From NCBI GenBank assembly GCA_003223595.1, contig QHVR01000227.1, positions 1 through 6,110 on the forward strand: a stretch of 6,110 nucleotides of DNA, in the 5' to 3' direction. Positions within the stretch are counted from its first letter, which is position 1, and every line of letters begins with the position of its first letter. This document shows positions 1-5,342 of the stretch, piece after piece. This DNA comes from Acidobacteriota bacterium (lineage in GTDB: Bacteria > Acidobacteriota > Terriglobia > Terriglobales > Acidobacteriaceae). The translations under genes were made by a program, and so were the position numbers. The notes under the pieces are model-generated. The model saw only the letters and a program-made list of their open reading frames with translations. It was not told where the DNA came from and did no database searches.

Positions 1-6
1 AGAGCT

Positions 7-888
7 CTACTTTTTGCGTTCGACCAGATATCTGGCCAACTCCTTCAACGTATCCGCGCGCTCGCCAAAGCTCTCCAATTCGGCAAAGGCCTGATTCACC
101 AGTTCGTCCGCTTTCCTGACCGACGCATCGATTCCGAAAAGAGCAGGATAGGTCGCCTTCTCCGAGGCTGTGTCTTTTCCCGCCGTCTTCCCGAGTTGCT
201 CGGACGTCTGCGTGACGTCGAGTACATCATCAACGATCTGAAACGCCAGGCCGATTCCCATCCCGAAAGCACGCAGGTGAGCGACTTCGGAATCTTTCGC
301 CCCGGCGTATACCCCGCCGCTCACTAGACTTGCGGTGATCAGGGCCGCCGTCTTGGAGCGATGAATGTAGTCCAGCATTTCTGCGGTGGGCCTGGTATGT
401 TCCGCTTCGAGATCGACTACCTGGCCTCCAATCATGCCGTTTACCGTGCCGGTCCCGCGAGCAATCTCCTCGATGATTTTCACGCGCGCTTCGGGCGGAC
501 ACTTCAGACGCGAGAGCACTTCATAAGCCTGGGTCTGCAAGGCGTCGCCGGACAGAATGGCGATTGCCTCGCCGAACACTTTGTGGCAAGTGGGGCGCCC
601 TCGGCGCAAGTCATCGTTATCGAGAGCTGGCAAATCGTCGTGGATCAGCGAGTAGGTGTGCAGCATTTCCAGCGCAGCGCCGAGTTCTTCAATTCCCTTG
701 GGCAGAGAGCCGGCCACCATGCGTCCTGCTTCCATCGCCAGTACGGGACGAAGGCGCTTGCCCCCGGCAAAGACGCTGTGCCGCATGGCTTTGTGAATTG
801 AGATGGGATGCTCGGTCTCGAGCGGGATGAGGCGGTCGAGCGCGGCGTCGGCGAGCCGCTGTCCTTGTTCGAGGGTCTCCTTGAGCAT
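7..888 (-). CDS. ispA: Short-chain polyprenyl (farnesyl/geranylgeranyl) diphosphate synthase, IspA-type
   Basis: This cytosolic enzyme condenses isopentenyl diphosphate with allylic diphosphates to make farnesyl (possibly geranylgeranyl) diphosphate for quinones, carotenoids and undecaprenyl carriers. With the ATG at 888 it is 293 residues long, close to E. coli IspA (299). Visible motifs are GGKRLRP (42-48), the first Asp-rich motif with Asp84, Asp85 and Asp90 in the bacterial four-residue-spaced form (HDDLPALDNDDLRRGRPT), GGQ at 154-156, Lys179-Thr180, and the second Asp-rich motif Asp220, Asp221, Asp224 (FQIVDDVLD), followed by lysines 234 and 238. The frame stays open upstream to a TTG at 924, but that adds 12 residues with no Shine-Dalgarno, and the TTG lies in a candidate -35 box. 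I therefore prefer the ATG. The gene is separated from the upstream receiver gene by an intrinsic terminator. The family is certain, but product chain length cannot be fixed from sequence alone. Confidence 0.95.
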   Translation of the reverse strand: MLKETLEQGQRLADAALDRLIPLETEHPISIHKAMRHSVFAGGKRLRPVLAMEAGRMVAGSLPKGIEELGAALEMLHTYSLIHDDLPALDNDDLRRGRPTCHKVFGEAIAILSGDALQTQAYEVLSRLKCPPEARVKIIEEIARGTGTVNGMIGGQVVDLEAEHTRPTAEMLDYIHRSKTAALITASLVSGGVYAGAKDSEVAHLRAFGMGIGLAFQIVDDVLDVTQTSEQLGKTAGKDTASEKATYPALFGIDASVRKADELVNQAFAELESFGERADTLKELARYLVERKK

Positions 889-896
889 GACGAGGC

Positions 897-924
897 AGTA
901 TAGCAAGCAGGCATGATTCTGCAA
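897..924 (-). promoter_or_regulatory. Candidate extended -10 promoter for ispA, nearly leaderless
   Basis: On the minus strand TGCTATACT (905-897) matches the extended -10 consensus TGnTATAAT at all but one base. A weak -35 (TTGCAG, 924-919) lies 16 bp upstream. The expected start site is near 890, two bases before the ATG at 888, so the transcript would be almost leaderless. This agrees with the lack of a Shine-Dalgarno before that ATG. The terminator directly upstream makes a dedicated promoter necessary. The call is inferred from motif and position only. Confidence 0.55.
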
Positions 925-938
925 TTTGCCCGAGGCTC

Positions 939-967
939 AAAGAAAAAAGGACGCTATTGGGCGTCCT
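939..967 (-). terminator. Rho-independent terminator of the receiver gene
   Basis: Read on the minus strand, AGGACGC (967-961) and GCGTCCT (954-948) form a perfect 7-bp stem around a 6-base loop (960-955). A run of six T, then C and three more T (948-939), follows. It starts 18 bp after the stop codon of the receiver gene at 986. This is a textbook intrinsic terminator that should insulate ispA from upstream transcription. Confidence 0.88.
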
Positions 968-985
968 GTCACGGGTATGAAAAGG

Positions 986-1351
986 TTATGCGGCCGCGCT
1001 GCCCGCGATGCCGGTGCTACGCAGAATCGCGCTCAGCACATTGTTAATGTCGCCGGCGGGGCACACATCGCATGCTCCTGCCGCCAGTGCGGCCATCCAC
1101 ATCTCTTCGTCAGGAATTCGGTGCGTACAAACGATGGGTAGTTCCGGGAAGGCCTGATGCAGGCGCTCGATGTCGCACAAAGGCCAATGCTCCAGGTTGA
1201 GAACGACCGCCTGCGCATGACTGCGCGCGACATTATCCAGGAAGTGTTCGTGAGAGCCGGCGAGGTGCACCGAGAAATGAGGGCGCAGTCCGCCAGCCAG
1301 CGATTGCGCCAGCGCTGGATCTTTCTCCAGAACTACAACATTCAAAGCCAT
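986..1351 (-). CDS. Degenerate (pseudo-)receiver domain protein, CheY-like fold
   Basis: A 121-residue stand-alone protein with the pattern of a response-regulator receiver domain and no output domain. Hydrophobic beta-1 (NVVVLEKDPALAQSL, 4-18), beta-3 (AVVLNLEHWP, 48-57), beta-4 ending in Thr76 (LPIVCTH) and the GACDVCPAGD turn (92-101) line up with the usual VDDDP, LLDLxLP, VLTA and GAxDYLxKP segments. On this alignment the phospho-acceptor Asp is Asn52, one of the two acidic-pair residues is Lys10, and the conserved Lys is replaced around Ala99. Glu9, Asp11 and Thr76 remain. Ordinary phosphotransfer is therefore unlikely, and it may act through protein contacts. The ATG at 1351 has GGGGG (1360-1356) four bases upstream as ribosome site. 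It lies downstream of xseB and ends in a strong terminator. The partner is unknown, and the fold call is inferred from pattern. Confidence 0.7.
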   Translation of the reverse strand: MALNVVVLEKDPALAQSLAGGLRPHFSVHLAGSHEHFLDNVARSHAQAVVLNLEHWPLCDIERLHQAFPELPIVCTHRIPDEEMWMAALAAGACDVCPAGDINNVLSAILRSTGIAGSAAA

Positions 1352-1438
1352 AAATCCCCCGATCTCGAGCGCGGATGACGGCTGGGCATCAACACTCGAT
1401 TACGCTGCGGGGTGGCTGGGAAAACCACAACTCCACAG

Positions 1439-1463
1439 ACAGCTTAAGTGAATCTCAAGCCGC
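1439..1463 (-). other. Intercistronic stem-loop after xseB
   Basis: On the minus strand GCTTGAG (1460-1454) pairs with CTTAAGC (1448-1442) around a 5-base loop, with one G-U pair. The stem can extend by about three more pairs, two of them G-U, to 1463/1439. It begins five bases after the xseB stop. No good T tract follows, so it may be an RNA-processing or stability element, or a weak attenuator before the receiver gene. It could also be fortuitous. Confidence 0.35.
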
Positions 1464-1467
1464 GGAC

Positions 1468-1707
1468 TTACCGGCGGGCAGGCGCCTTGTCCGACAGCGG
1501 CTCGAATGCTTCTGCCTGGAGCTTCCCGTTTTTTTTCAGCAGAATCTCGACTTTTCCTTCTGCCTGTTCCAACTCCTTCCGGCAGGTGGAAGAGAGTTGC
1601 ATGCCTTCTTCAAAGAGCGCCAGTGACTTCTCAAGAGGGACTTCTCCCTTTTCCAGTTCCTGAACAATTTTCTCCAGTCGTTGGAGACACTCTTCAAACT
1701 TGGCCAA
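1468..1707 (-). CDS. xseB: Exodeoxyribonuclease VII small subunit
   Basis: The small subunit of exonuclease VII. Several copies bind the catalytic large subunit XseA to form an enzyme that degrades single-stranded DNA bidirectionally into oligonucleotides in repair and recombination. At 79 residues it has the family's usual size (E. coli about 80). It shows the characteristic helical hairpin: FEECLQRLEKIVQELEKGEVPLEKSL, then ALFEEGMQL, then a charged second helix with QAEGKVEILL. The tail after residue 60 is disordered-looking and ends in ARR. The start is TTG at 1707: no ATG or GTG occurs in frame just upstream, and GGAG (1721-1718) lies ten bases before it. xseA is not adjacent, although in many bacteria xseA, xseB and ispA are neighbours. 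Here xseB and ispA remain close with a receiver gene between them. Confidence 0.93.
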   Translation of the reverse strand: MAKFEECLQRLEKIVQELEKGEVPLEKSLALFEEGMQLSSTCRKELEQAEGKVEILLKKNGKLQAEAFEPLSDKAPARR

Positions 1708-1833
1708 CGGGTTTACGCTCCGTCTGTATATCTTAATGCAACGATCCGGAGGGCTTGTCCAGTGTTTTCGTACAAAGGAGCAAGAAAAATAAAGTCAAAG
1801 GTTCCGGAACGGCACGAGCCTGCTCAGAAAATC

Positions 1834-1842
1834 GTTATAGCA
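1834..1842 (-). promoter_or_regulatory. Candidate extended -10 promoter upstream of xseB
   Basis: TGCTATAAC (minus strand, 1842-1834) differs from the extended -10 consensus TGnTATAAT only at the last base. There is no recognisable -35 at 16-18 bp, which is tolerated by extended -10 promoters. Transcription would start near 1827 and give a leader of about 120 bases before the xseB TTG. A direct repeat overlaps the -35 zone and could bind an activator. Confidence 0.45.
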
Positions 1843-1850
1843 GTCCCACA

Positions 1851-1870
1851 ACGTGAACGGGACGTGAACG
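1851..1870. repeat. Direct repeat ACGTGAACG, 11-bp period
   Basis: ACGTGAACG occurs exactly at 1851-1859 and again at 1862-1870, one helical turn apart. It lies where the -35 region of the candidate xseB promoter would be. The same-face spacing is typical of sites bound by a transcription-factor dimer or two adjacent monomers. No known regulator is recognised. Confidence 0.5.
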
Positions 1871-1936
1871 CGGCAACTTTACGGTGAGCAGTACAGGCCA
1901 CGAAGAATGTCAGCACAGACAGACGGAGGCGAGTAG

Positions 1937-3799
1937 CTAGCGCGACGCTGCTGGCTCTGTACCAAGAGCTTCCAACACGTCTACGGCGGAACTGTAGCGA
2001 CCCATCGGCGCGCTGATCTGTGCGCCCTGCGTCATCTGACGACAGGCCATCAGCATCTCGCGGGCGATCGCCACGCCTTCGGCGCGCGCCGCTTCCGGAT
2101 TTTGCGCGCGCGCCATGCGCTCCAGGATGGAGTCGGGCACCGAGACCCGCAATTCATTCTTCATGAACTCCGCATTTCGCACGCTGACCAGGGGCCAGAT
2201 TCCTGCGATCAGTGGAATCTTGCAATGCTCGATCCTGCGCAGAAAAACTTCCAGCAAGCGAAGATCAAAAACTGGTTGTGTGACCACGTACTCCGCGCCC
2301 GCTTCCACTTTGAATTCAAAGCGCCGAATTTCTTCATCGAGATCGGTCAGCCCTGGGTTGGCTCCCACTCCGATCACAAATCCAGTTCCCACTCCAATGG
2401 AATTGCCACCGAGATCGAGTCCCCGATTCAGGTTGTGCACAATATTGACCAAGCCAATCGCGTCTACATCGAACACAGCCGTTGCGTCGGGATAATTTCC
2501 CATCTTGGGTGGATCGCCGGTGATGCAGATCAAATTTCTGATTCCGACCGCTGCCGCGCCCAGCAAATCGCTCTGAATGCACAGTACGTTACGATCTCGA
2601 CAGGTGTAGTGCAGGATGGCATCGATGCCCACCTCCCGCTGAATGAGCAACGAGAGCGCCTGGTTGCTCATGCGCGCCGAAGCGCGCGGACTATCAGGAA
2701 TATTCACGCCGTCCACGCCTACTGATTTCAGGAACCGGGCTCCTTCAACCTCCTTGCTGACGTCGATTCCTTTGGGAGGAACGATCTCGACCATGGTCGC
2801 GAACTCTCCGGCGGCGAGCTTCGCGCCCAATGGCGAGCGTTTCTCCAGGGGCACGGCTGCAATCGGCGGCGGCGCAGGTTGAGTTGTGCTAGAGCGTGCG
2901 GCCGCGATCCGGCCGCGCGCTTCCCCCACGCGCAGGGCTGACTTCATCACGCGAATGTGGTCGGGTGTGGTTCCGCAACAGCCGCCGACCAGTCTTACTC
3001 CGGCGGCCACGAACTTGCGCGCGTAACTCGCCATGTACTCCGGCGAGCACAGATAGATATTTCTTCCATCCACCGAGCGCGGGATACCCGCGTTGGGCTG
3101 TGCTGCCAGGGGCAAGGAAGTCAGCGCACGCACGCGTTCCATGGCATCCAGCATGGCGACGGGTCCCACACTGCAATTGCAGCCAATGACGTCCGCACCC
3201 CACTCTGCCAATTTGGGGGTGAAGGTCTGGGGATCGGAACCGTCCAGGCAGTTGCCATCTTCGTCAATGGTGACCTGCGCGACGAGGGTGATCGATGGAT
3301 GGACGTCCCGCGCCGCGAGCATGGCTTGATGAATTTCTTCCAGATATCCGAAAGTTTCGAGGATCAGCAGATCGACTCCACTTTCCACTAGCGCTTGAAT
3401 CTGCTCGCGGAAGGCGTCGCGCGCTTCCTGATACGAAGTCTTGCCCAAAGGTTCGATTCTGGTCCCCAGTGGGCCAACCGATCCTGCGACCCACACATCG
3501 AAGCTTTTGGCGGCTTCGCGAGCCAGGCGAACACCCGCCCGGTTGATGTCCCGGACTTTGTCGGCGACGCTGTGTCGAGCCAGCCGGAACGAATTGGCAC
3601 CGAAGGTGTTGGTTTCAATGATCTCCGCGCCGGCCTGGAGATAGTCGTGGTGAATGCCGCGAATCAGGTCAGGCTGCGACAGATTCAGTTCGTCATAAGA
3701 CCGGTTGATGAAAATGCCTTTGGCATAAAGCAACGTGCCCATGGCGCCATCGCACAGCACGGGAGATTGCTTAAGTCGCTCAAGAAAGTCAGCCGCCAT
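1937..3799 (-). CDS. Bifunctional homocysteine S-methyltransferase / 5,10-methylenetetrahydrofolate reductase
   Basis: A 620-residue fusion of two methionine-cycle activities, the same architecture as B. subtilis YitJ. Residues about 5-290 are the homocysteine-binding methyltransferase barrel: CDGAMGT (16-22), ETNTFGAN (62-69), and the zinc-thiolate ligands Cys207 (GCNC) and Cys274-Cys275 (GGCCGT). A Pro/Ala-rich linker spans about 298-325. Residues about 330-590 are a MetF-type flavin barrel: Glu338 in VEIVPPKG matches the catalytic Glu of MetF, with TCRDRN (399-404), ITGDPPK with Asp429, TQPVFD (507-512) and GIWPL (533-537). It lacks the pterin, cobalamin and reactivation domains of full MetH. 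The methyl donor for the first half therefore depends on a partner or is not methylcobalamin. The ATG at 3799 is needed for the N-terminal barrel strand, but no Shine-Dalgarno precedes it. It is divergent from the lipoprotein gene. Confidence 0.95.
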   Translation of the reverse strand: MAADFLERLKQSPVLCDGAMGTLLYAKGIFINRSYDELNLSQPDLIRGIHHDYLQAGAEIIETNTFGANSFRLARHSVADKVRDINRAGVRLAREAAKSFDVWVAGSVGPLGTRIEPLGKTSYQEARDAFREQIQALVESGVDLLILETFGYLEEIHQAMLAARDVHPSITLVAQVTIDEDGNCLDGSDPQTFTPKLAEWGADVIGCNCSVGPVAMLDAMERVRALTSLPLAAQPNAGIPRSVDGRNIYLCSPEYMASYARKFVAAGVRLVGGCCGTTPDHIRVMKSALRVGEARGRIAAARSSTTQPAPPPIAAVPLEKRSPLGAKLAAGEFATMVEIVPPKGIDVSKEVEGARFLKSVGVDGVNIPDSPRASARMSNQALSLLIQREVGIDAILHYTCRDRNVLCIQSDLLGAAAVGIRNLICITGDPPKMGNYPDATAVFDVDAIGLVNIVHNLNRGLDLGGNSIGVGTGFVIGVGANPGLTDLDEEIRRFEFKVEAGAEYVVTQPVFDLRLLEVFLRRIEHCKIPLIAGIWPLVSVRNAEFMKNELRVSVPDSILERMARAQNPEAARAEGVAIAREMLMACRQMTQGAQISAPMGRYSSAVDVLEALGTEPAASR

Positions 3800-3847
3800 A
3801 TATTTGCTGAGAATACAGGATCAAAGCTGGATTGCGCATCTCGCGTC

Positions 3848-3882
3848 AGCGGTGCAAAGTTGACGAGAGCGGTGTCAGGTTG
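3848..3882. repeat. Tandem imperfect repeat AGCGGTGnnnnGTTG, 20-bp period
   Basis: AGCGGTG-CAAA-GTTG (3848-3862) and AGCGGTG-TCAG-GTTG (3868-3882) share 12 of 15 bases, and their starts are exactly 20 bp apart, about two helical turns. They lie between the divergent genes, just upstream of the lipoprotein promoter. This arrangement fits a pair of operator sites, but no regulator is recognised. Confidence 0.5.
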
Positions 3883-3915
3883 TGGCACAGGCAGACGAGG
3901 ACGCCGCACTCACTC

Positions 3916-3924
3916 TGCTATAAT
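3916..3924 (+). promoter_or_regulatory. Extended -10 promoter of the lipoprotein gene
   Basis: TGCTATAAT at 3916-3924 is a perfect match to the extended -10 consensus. No TTGACA-like -35 is visible at 16-18 bp. Transcription would start near 3931, leaving a leader of about 46 bases that ends with a good ribosome-binding site before the TTG start at 3977. Confidence 0.65.
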
Positions 3925-3961
3925 CGACGATTTCACAATTAAATCTTCCTTTTTCAGCTTC

Positions 3962-3968
3962 TTAGGAG
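3962..3968 (+). promoter_or_regulatory. Shine-Dalgarno deciding the TTG start of the lipoprotein
   Basis: TTAGGAG at 3962-3968 lies eight bases before TTG at 3977. This strong site fixes the start, since the same frame is open for a long way upstream through antisense of the methyltransferase gene, and the nearby ATG at 3985 is out of frame. Confidence 0.8.
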
Positions 3969-3976
3969 CCTGCCGT

Positions 3977-5275
3977 TTGAAGAAATGCATCCTCGCTCTG
4001 CTGGTGGGACTGGCAGCTACCCTCAGCTTTCTTTCTTGCGGCGGAGGTAAGAAAACCGCGACATCCAGCGGTTTGACCGAACGGGTTCTTGCTTCTCAGG
4101 GCGTCACTGCGTCGTTCAGTTTCGGCTCGCTTGTCTTCATTAACGGACGGAACGACACACTGCCGCGGGTCTCACCACTGCACGCGGGAACTTCTCCGGG
4201 TCTGATGGTGCTTTCTCCGACCCGGAATATTCTGGCGACCTTCGACTCGGCTACGAATAGCGTGTATGCGGTGGACACGGTCAAAGAAACTACCATCGGC
4301 AACGTGCGCGTTCCGGGTCCCACCACCAGCGTGGTGATCCCGACCGCGAGCCCAATTGCGTACGCCGCAGTTCCCACCGCGAGCATCAACGGATTTGCCT
4401 TTCTCGGGGCCGTCGAAGTCATGAATTTCTCCTCGGGGTCGTTCACCAGCATTGCCGTGAGTAACGCCCAGACTGTGGTATCCGACACGACCGGGTCCAA
4501 GTTATTGGTGTTCAGCGGCGACTCCGATTTGGTAACTGTCCTGAGCCCGAGTCTCGCTGTCCCGCCGGTCGACACCAGTTGCACCAACACTCCCGGAAAC
4601 GGAGTTTGCACGGTGGTCCCAGGATTCGATCGTCCCGTCTACGCCGTGATCAATGGAAGCACGGCATACATTTTGAACTGCGGTCCACAGTGTGGCGGGA
4701 CGCAGGCAAGTATCGCTGTGTTCGATCTGCCGACTTTGACCATCACGAAGACAATCCCGGTTCACGCTGCTACGTGGGCGTTATTGAATGGATCGACTCT
4801 CTATGTAGCAGGCACCCCTCCCACGAATCATGCCTGTACCGGACAGACCACCGCGGCGACGATCTGCGGGCGCCTGGATGTGATTGATACTGGTTCGGGC
4901 TCGGTGACCGCGACCGCAGTGATCACCGATGGCTATCACCAGCGAATGGATCTGACCAGCAATGGCCAATTGTTCGTTGGTGCGCGGGATTGCACGAACG
5001 TGGGGAACGTGAATAACCCCGGTACGGGCGAGGTGCGCGGCTGCTTGTCGATCTATCACCCATCTGACGGCTCGGTCGTGATTCCACCGGACAACGGCAA
5101 CGTCGACGGGCTGCAGGCATTCACCACCCGAAATGTAGAGTACGTGGCCGAGGGCGGAGCGTTGCGCGTCTATGACACAACTCGAGATGTATTGCTGGTC
5201 AACAACTTTTTGCCGCAGGGGACCATTAACGTTGTCGGCTACGTCGGCGACGTGAAGGCGATCGATTTCTTTTAG
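3977..5275 (+). CDS. Secreted lipoprotein with beta-propeller-like (YVTN/YncE-type) repeats
   Basis: A 432-residue predicted lipoprotein. The TTG at 3977 is chosen because a strong TTAGGAG site precedes it and translation from it gives a lipoprotein signal: Lys2-Lys3, a hydrophobic core (5-19) and FLSC with Cys21, then GGGKK. Phe at -3 is slightly off the lipobox consensus. The mature part has repeated beta-rich units resembling propeller blades, such as NGSTAYIL (226-233) followed by ASIAVFDLPTLTITKTIPV, and NGSTLYVAG (271-279) followed by RLDVIDTGSGSVTATAVI. Similar units occur at QLFVGARD...CLSIYHPSDGSVVI and YVAEGGALRVYDTTRDVLLVN. Eight cysteines form four local pairs (202/211, 235/239, 287/297, 339/356). 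It is probably anchored in the outer membrane or facing the periplasm. No catalytic motif is seen, so the role is unknown. It is divergent from the methyltransferase gene and convergent with the amidase. Confidence 0.85.
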   Translation: MKKCILALLVGLAATLSFLSCGGGKKTATSSGLTERVLASQGVTASFSFGSLVFINGRNDTLPRVSPLHAGTSPGLMVLSPTRNILATFDSATNSVYAVDTVKETTIGNVRVPGPTTSVVIPTASPIAYAAVPTASINGFAFLGAVEVMNFSSGSFTSIAVSNAQTVVSDTTGSKLLVFSGDSDLVTVLSPSLAVPPVDTSCTNTPGNGVCTVVPGFDRPVYAVINGSTAYILNCGPQCGGTQASIAVFDLPTLTITKTIPVHAATWALLNGSTLYVAGTPPTNHACTGQTTAATICGRLDVIDTGSGSVTATAVITDGYHQRMDLTSNGQLFVGARDCTNVGNVNNPGTGEVRGCLSIYHPSDGSVVIPPDNGNVDGLQAFTTRNVEYVAEGGALRVYDTTRDVLLVNNFLPQGTINVVGYVGDVKAIDFF

Positions 5276-5284
5276 GGATAGCCG

Positions 5285-5331
5285 CGAGCGAATCGTTGGG
5301 CTTCGCTCGGCTGGACAGCCGAGGCGGCTGT
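5285..5331. repeat. Overlapping GC-rich inverted repeats between convergent genes
   Basis: Three perfect inverted repeats overlap here. CGAGCGAA (5285-5292) pairs with TTCGCTCG (5302-5309). CTCGGCTG (5306-5313) pairs with CAGCCGAG (5316-5323). ACAGCCG (5315-5321) pairs with CGGCTGT (5325-5331). They share bases, so the second hairpin competes with the other two. Lying 10 bp after the lipoprotein stop and 12 bp before the amidase stop, they may slow or end transcription from both sides, but neither strand has a T tract. A dispersed palindromic (REP-like) element is an alternative. Confidence 0.6.
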
Positions 5332-5342
5332 GTCTACATGAG

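Larger units (their letters stand above)
1708..1936. other. Intergenic region between the metH/metF fusion and xseB
   Basis: This is a 229-bp non-coding gap. It contains a candidate minus-strand promoter (1834-1842), an upstream 11-bp-period direct repeat (1851-1870), and a perfect 10-bp palindrome GTTCCGGAAC (1801-1810). A 5' leader of about 120 bases would run to the xseB start. I see no convincing T-tract terminator for the upstream fusion gene and no plausible small gene. Confidence 0.6.
3800..3976. other. Divergent intergenic region
   Basis: This 177-bp region separates the minus-strand methyltransferase fusion from the plus-strand lipoprotein gene. It holds a near-consensus extended -10 box for the lipoprotein (3916-3924), a tandem 15-bp imperfect repeat (3848-3882), and a strong Shine-Dalgarno (3962-3968). 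I could not identify a convincing minus-strand promoter. I also see no fold matching a SAM or cobalamin riboswitch, although such elements often precede methionine genes. Confidence 0.6.

Noticed and set aside
361..801. A 146-codon plus-strand open frame.
   Set aside because: It is antisense to the conserved core of ispA and has no ribosome site or family resemblance.
889..924. N-terminal extension of IspA from TTG at 924.
   Set aside because: The added residues do not look conserved, no Shine-Dalgarno is present, and the segment overlaps the predicted promoter.
1801..1810. Perfect palindrome GTTCCGGAAC in the xseB leader.
   Set aside because: A 10-bp palindrome is expected several times by chance in 6 kb. 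With no second copy or known regulator it does not stand as a separate finding.
2102..2725. A 207-codon plus-strand open frame.
   Set aside because: It lies wholly antisense to the MTHFR half of the fusion gene, has no recognisable domain, and is explained by the codon bias of the real gene.
3395..3976. The lipoprotein frame is open upstream for 194 more codons, giving a 626-residue reading frame starting with ATG at 3395.
   Set aside because: This part is antisense to the N-terminal half of the methyltransferase gene. A strong promoter, ribosome site and lipoprotein signal all mark 3977 as the start.
3800..3976. Possible SAM or cobalamin riboswitch before the methionine gene.
   Set aside because: I could not find the conserved helices or motifs of these riboswitches on the minus strand, and the space to the ATG is short.
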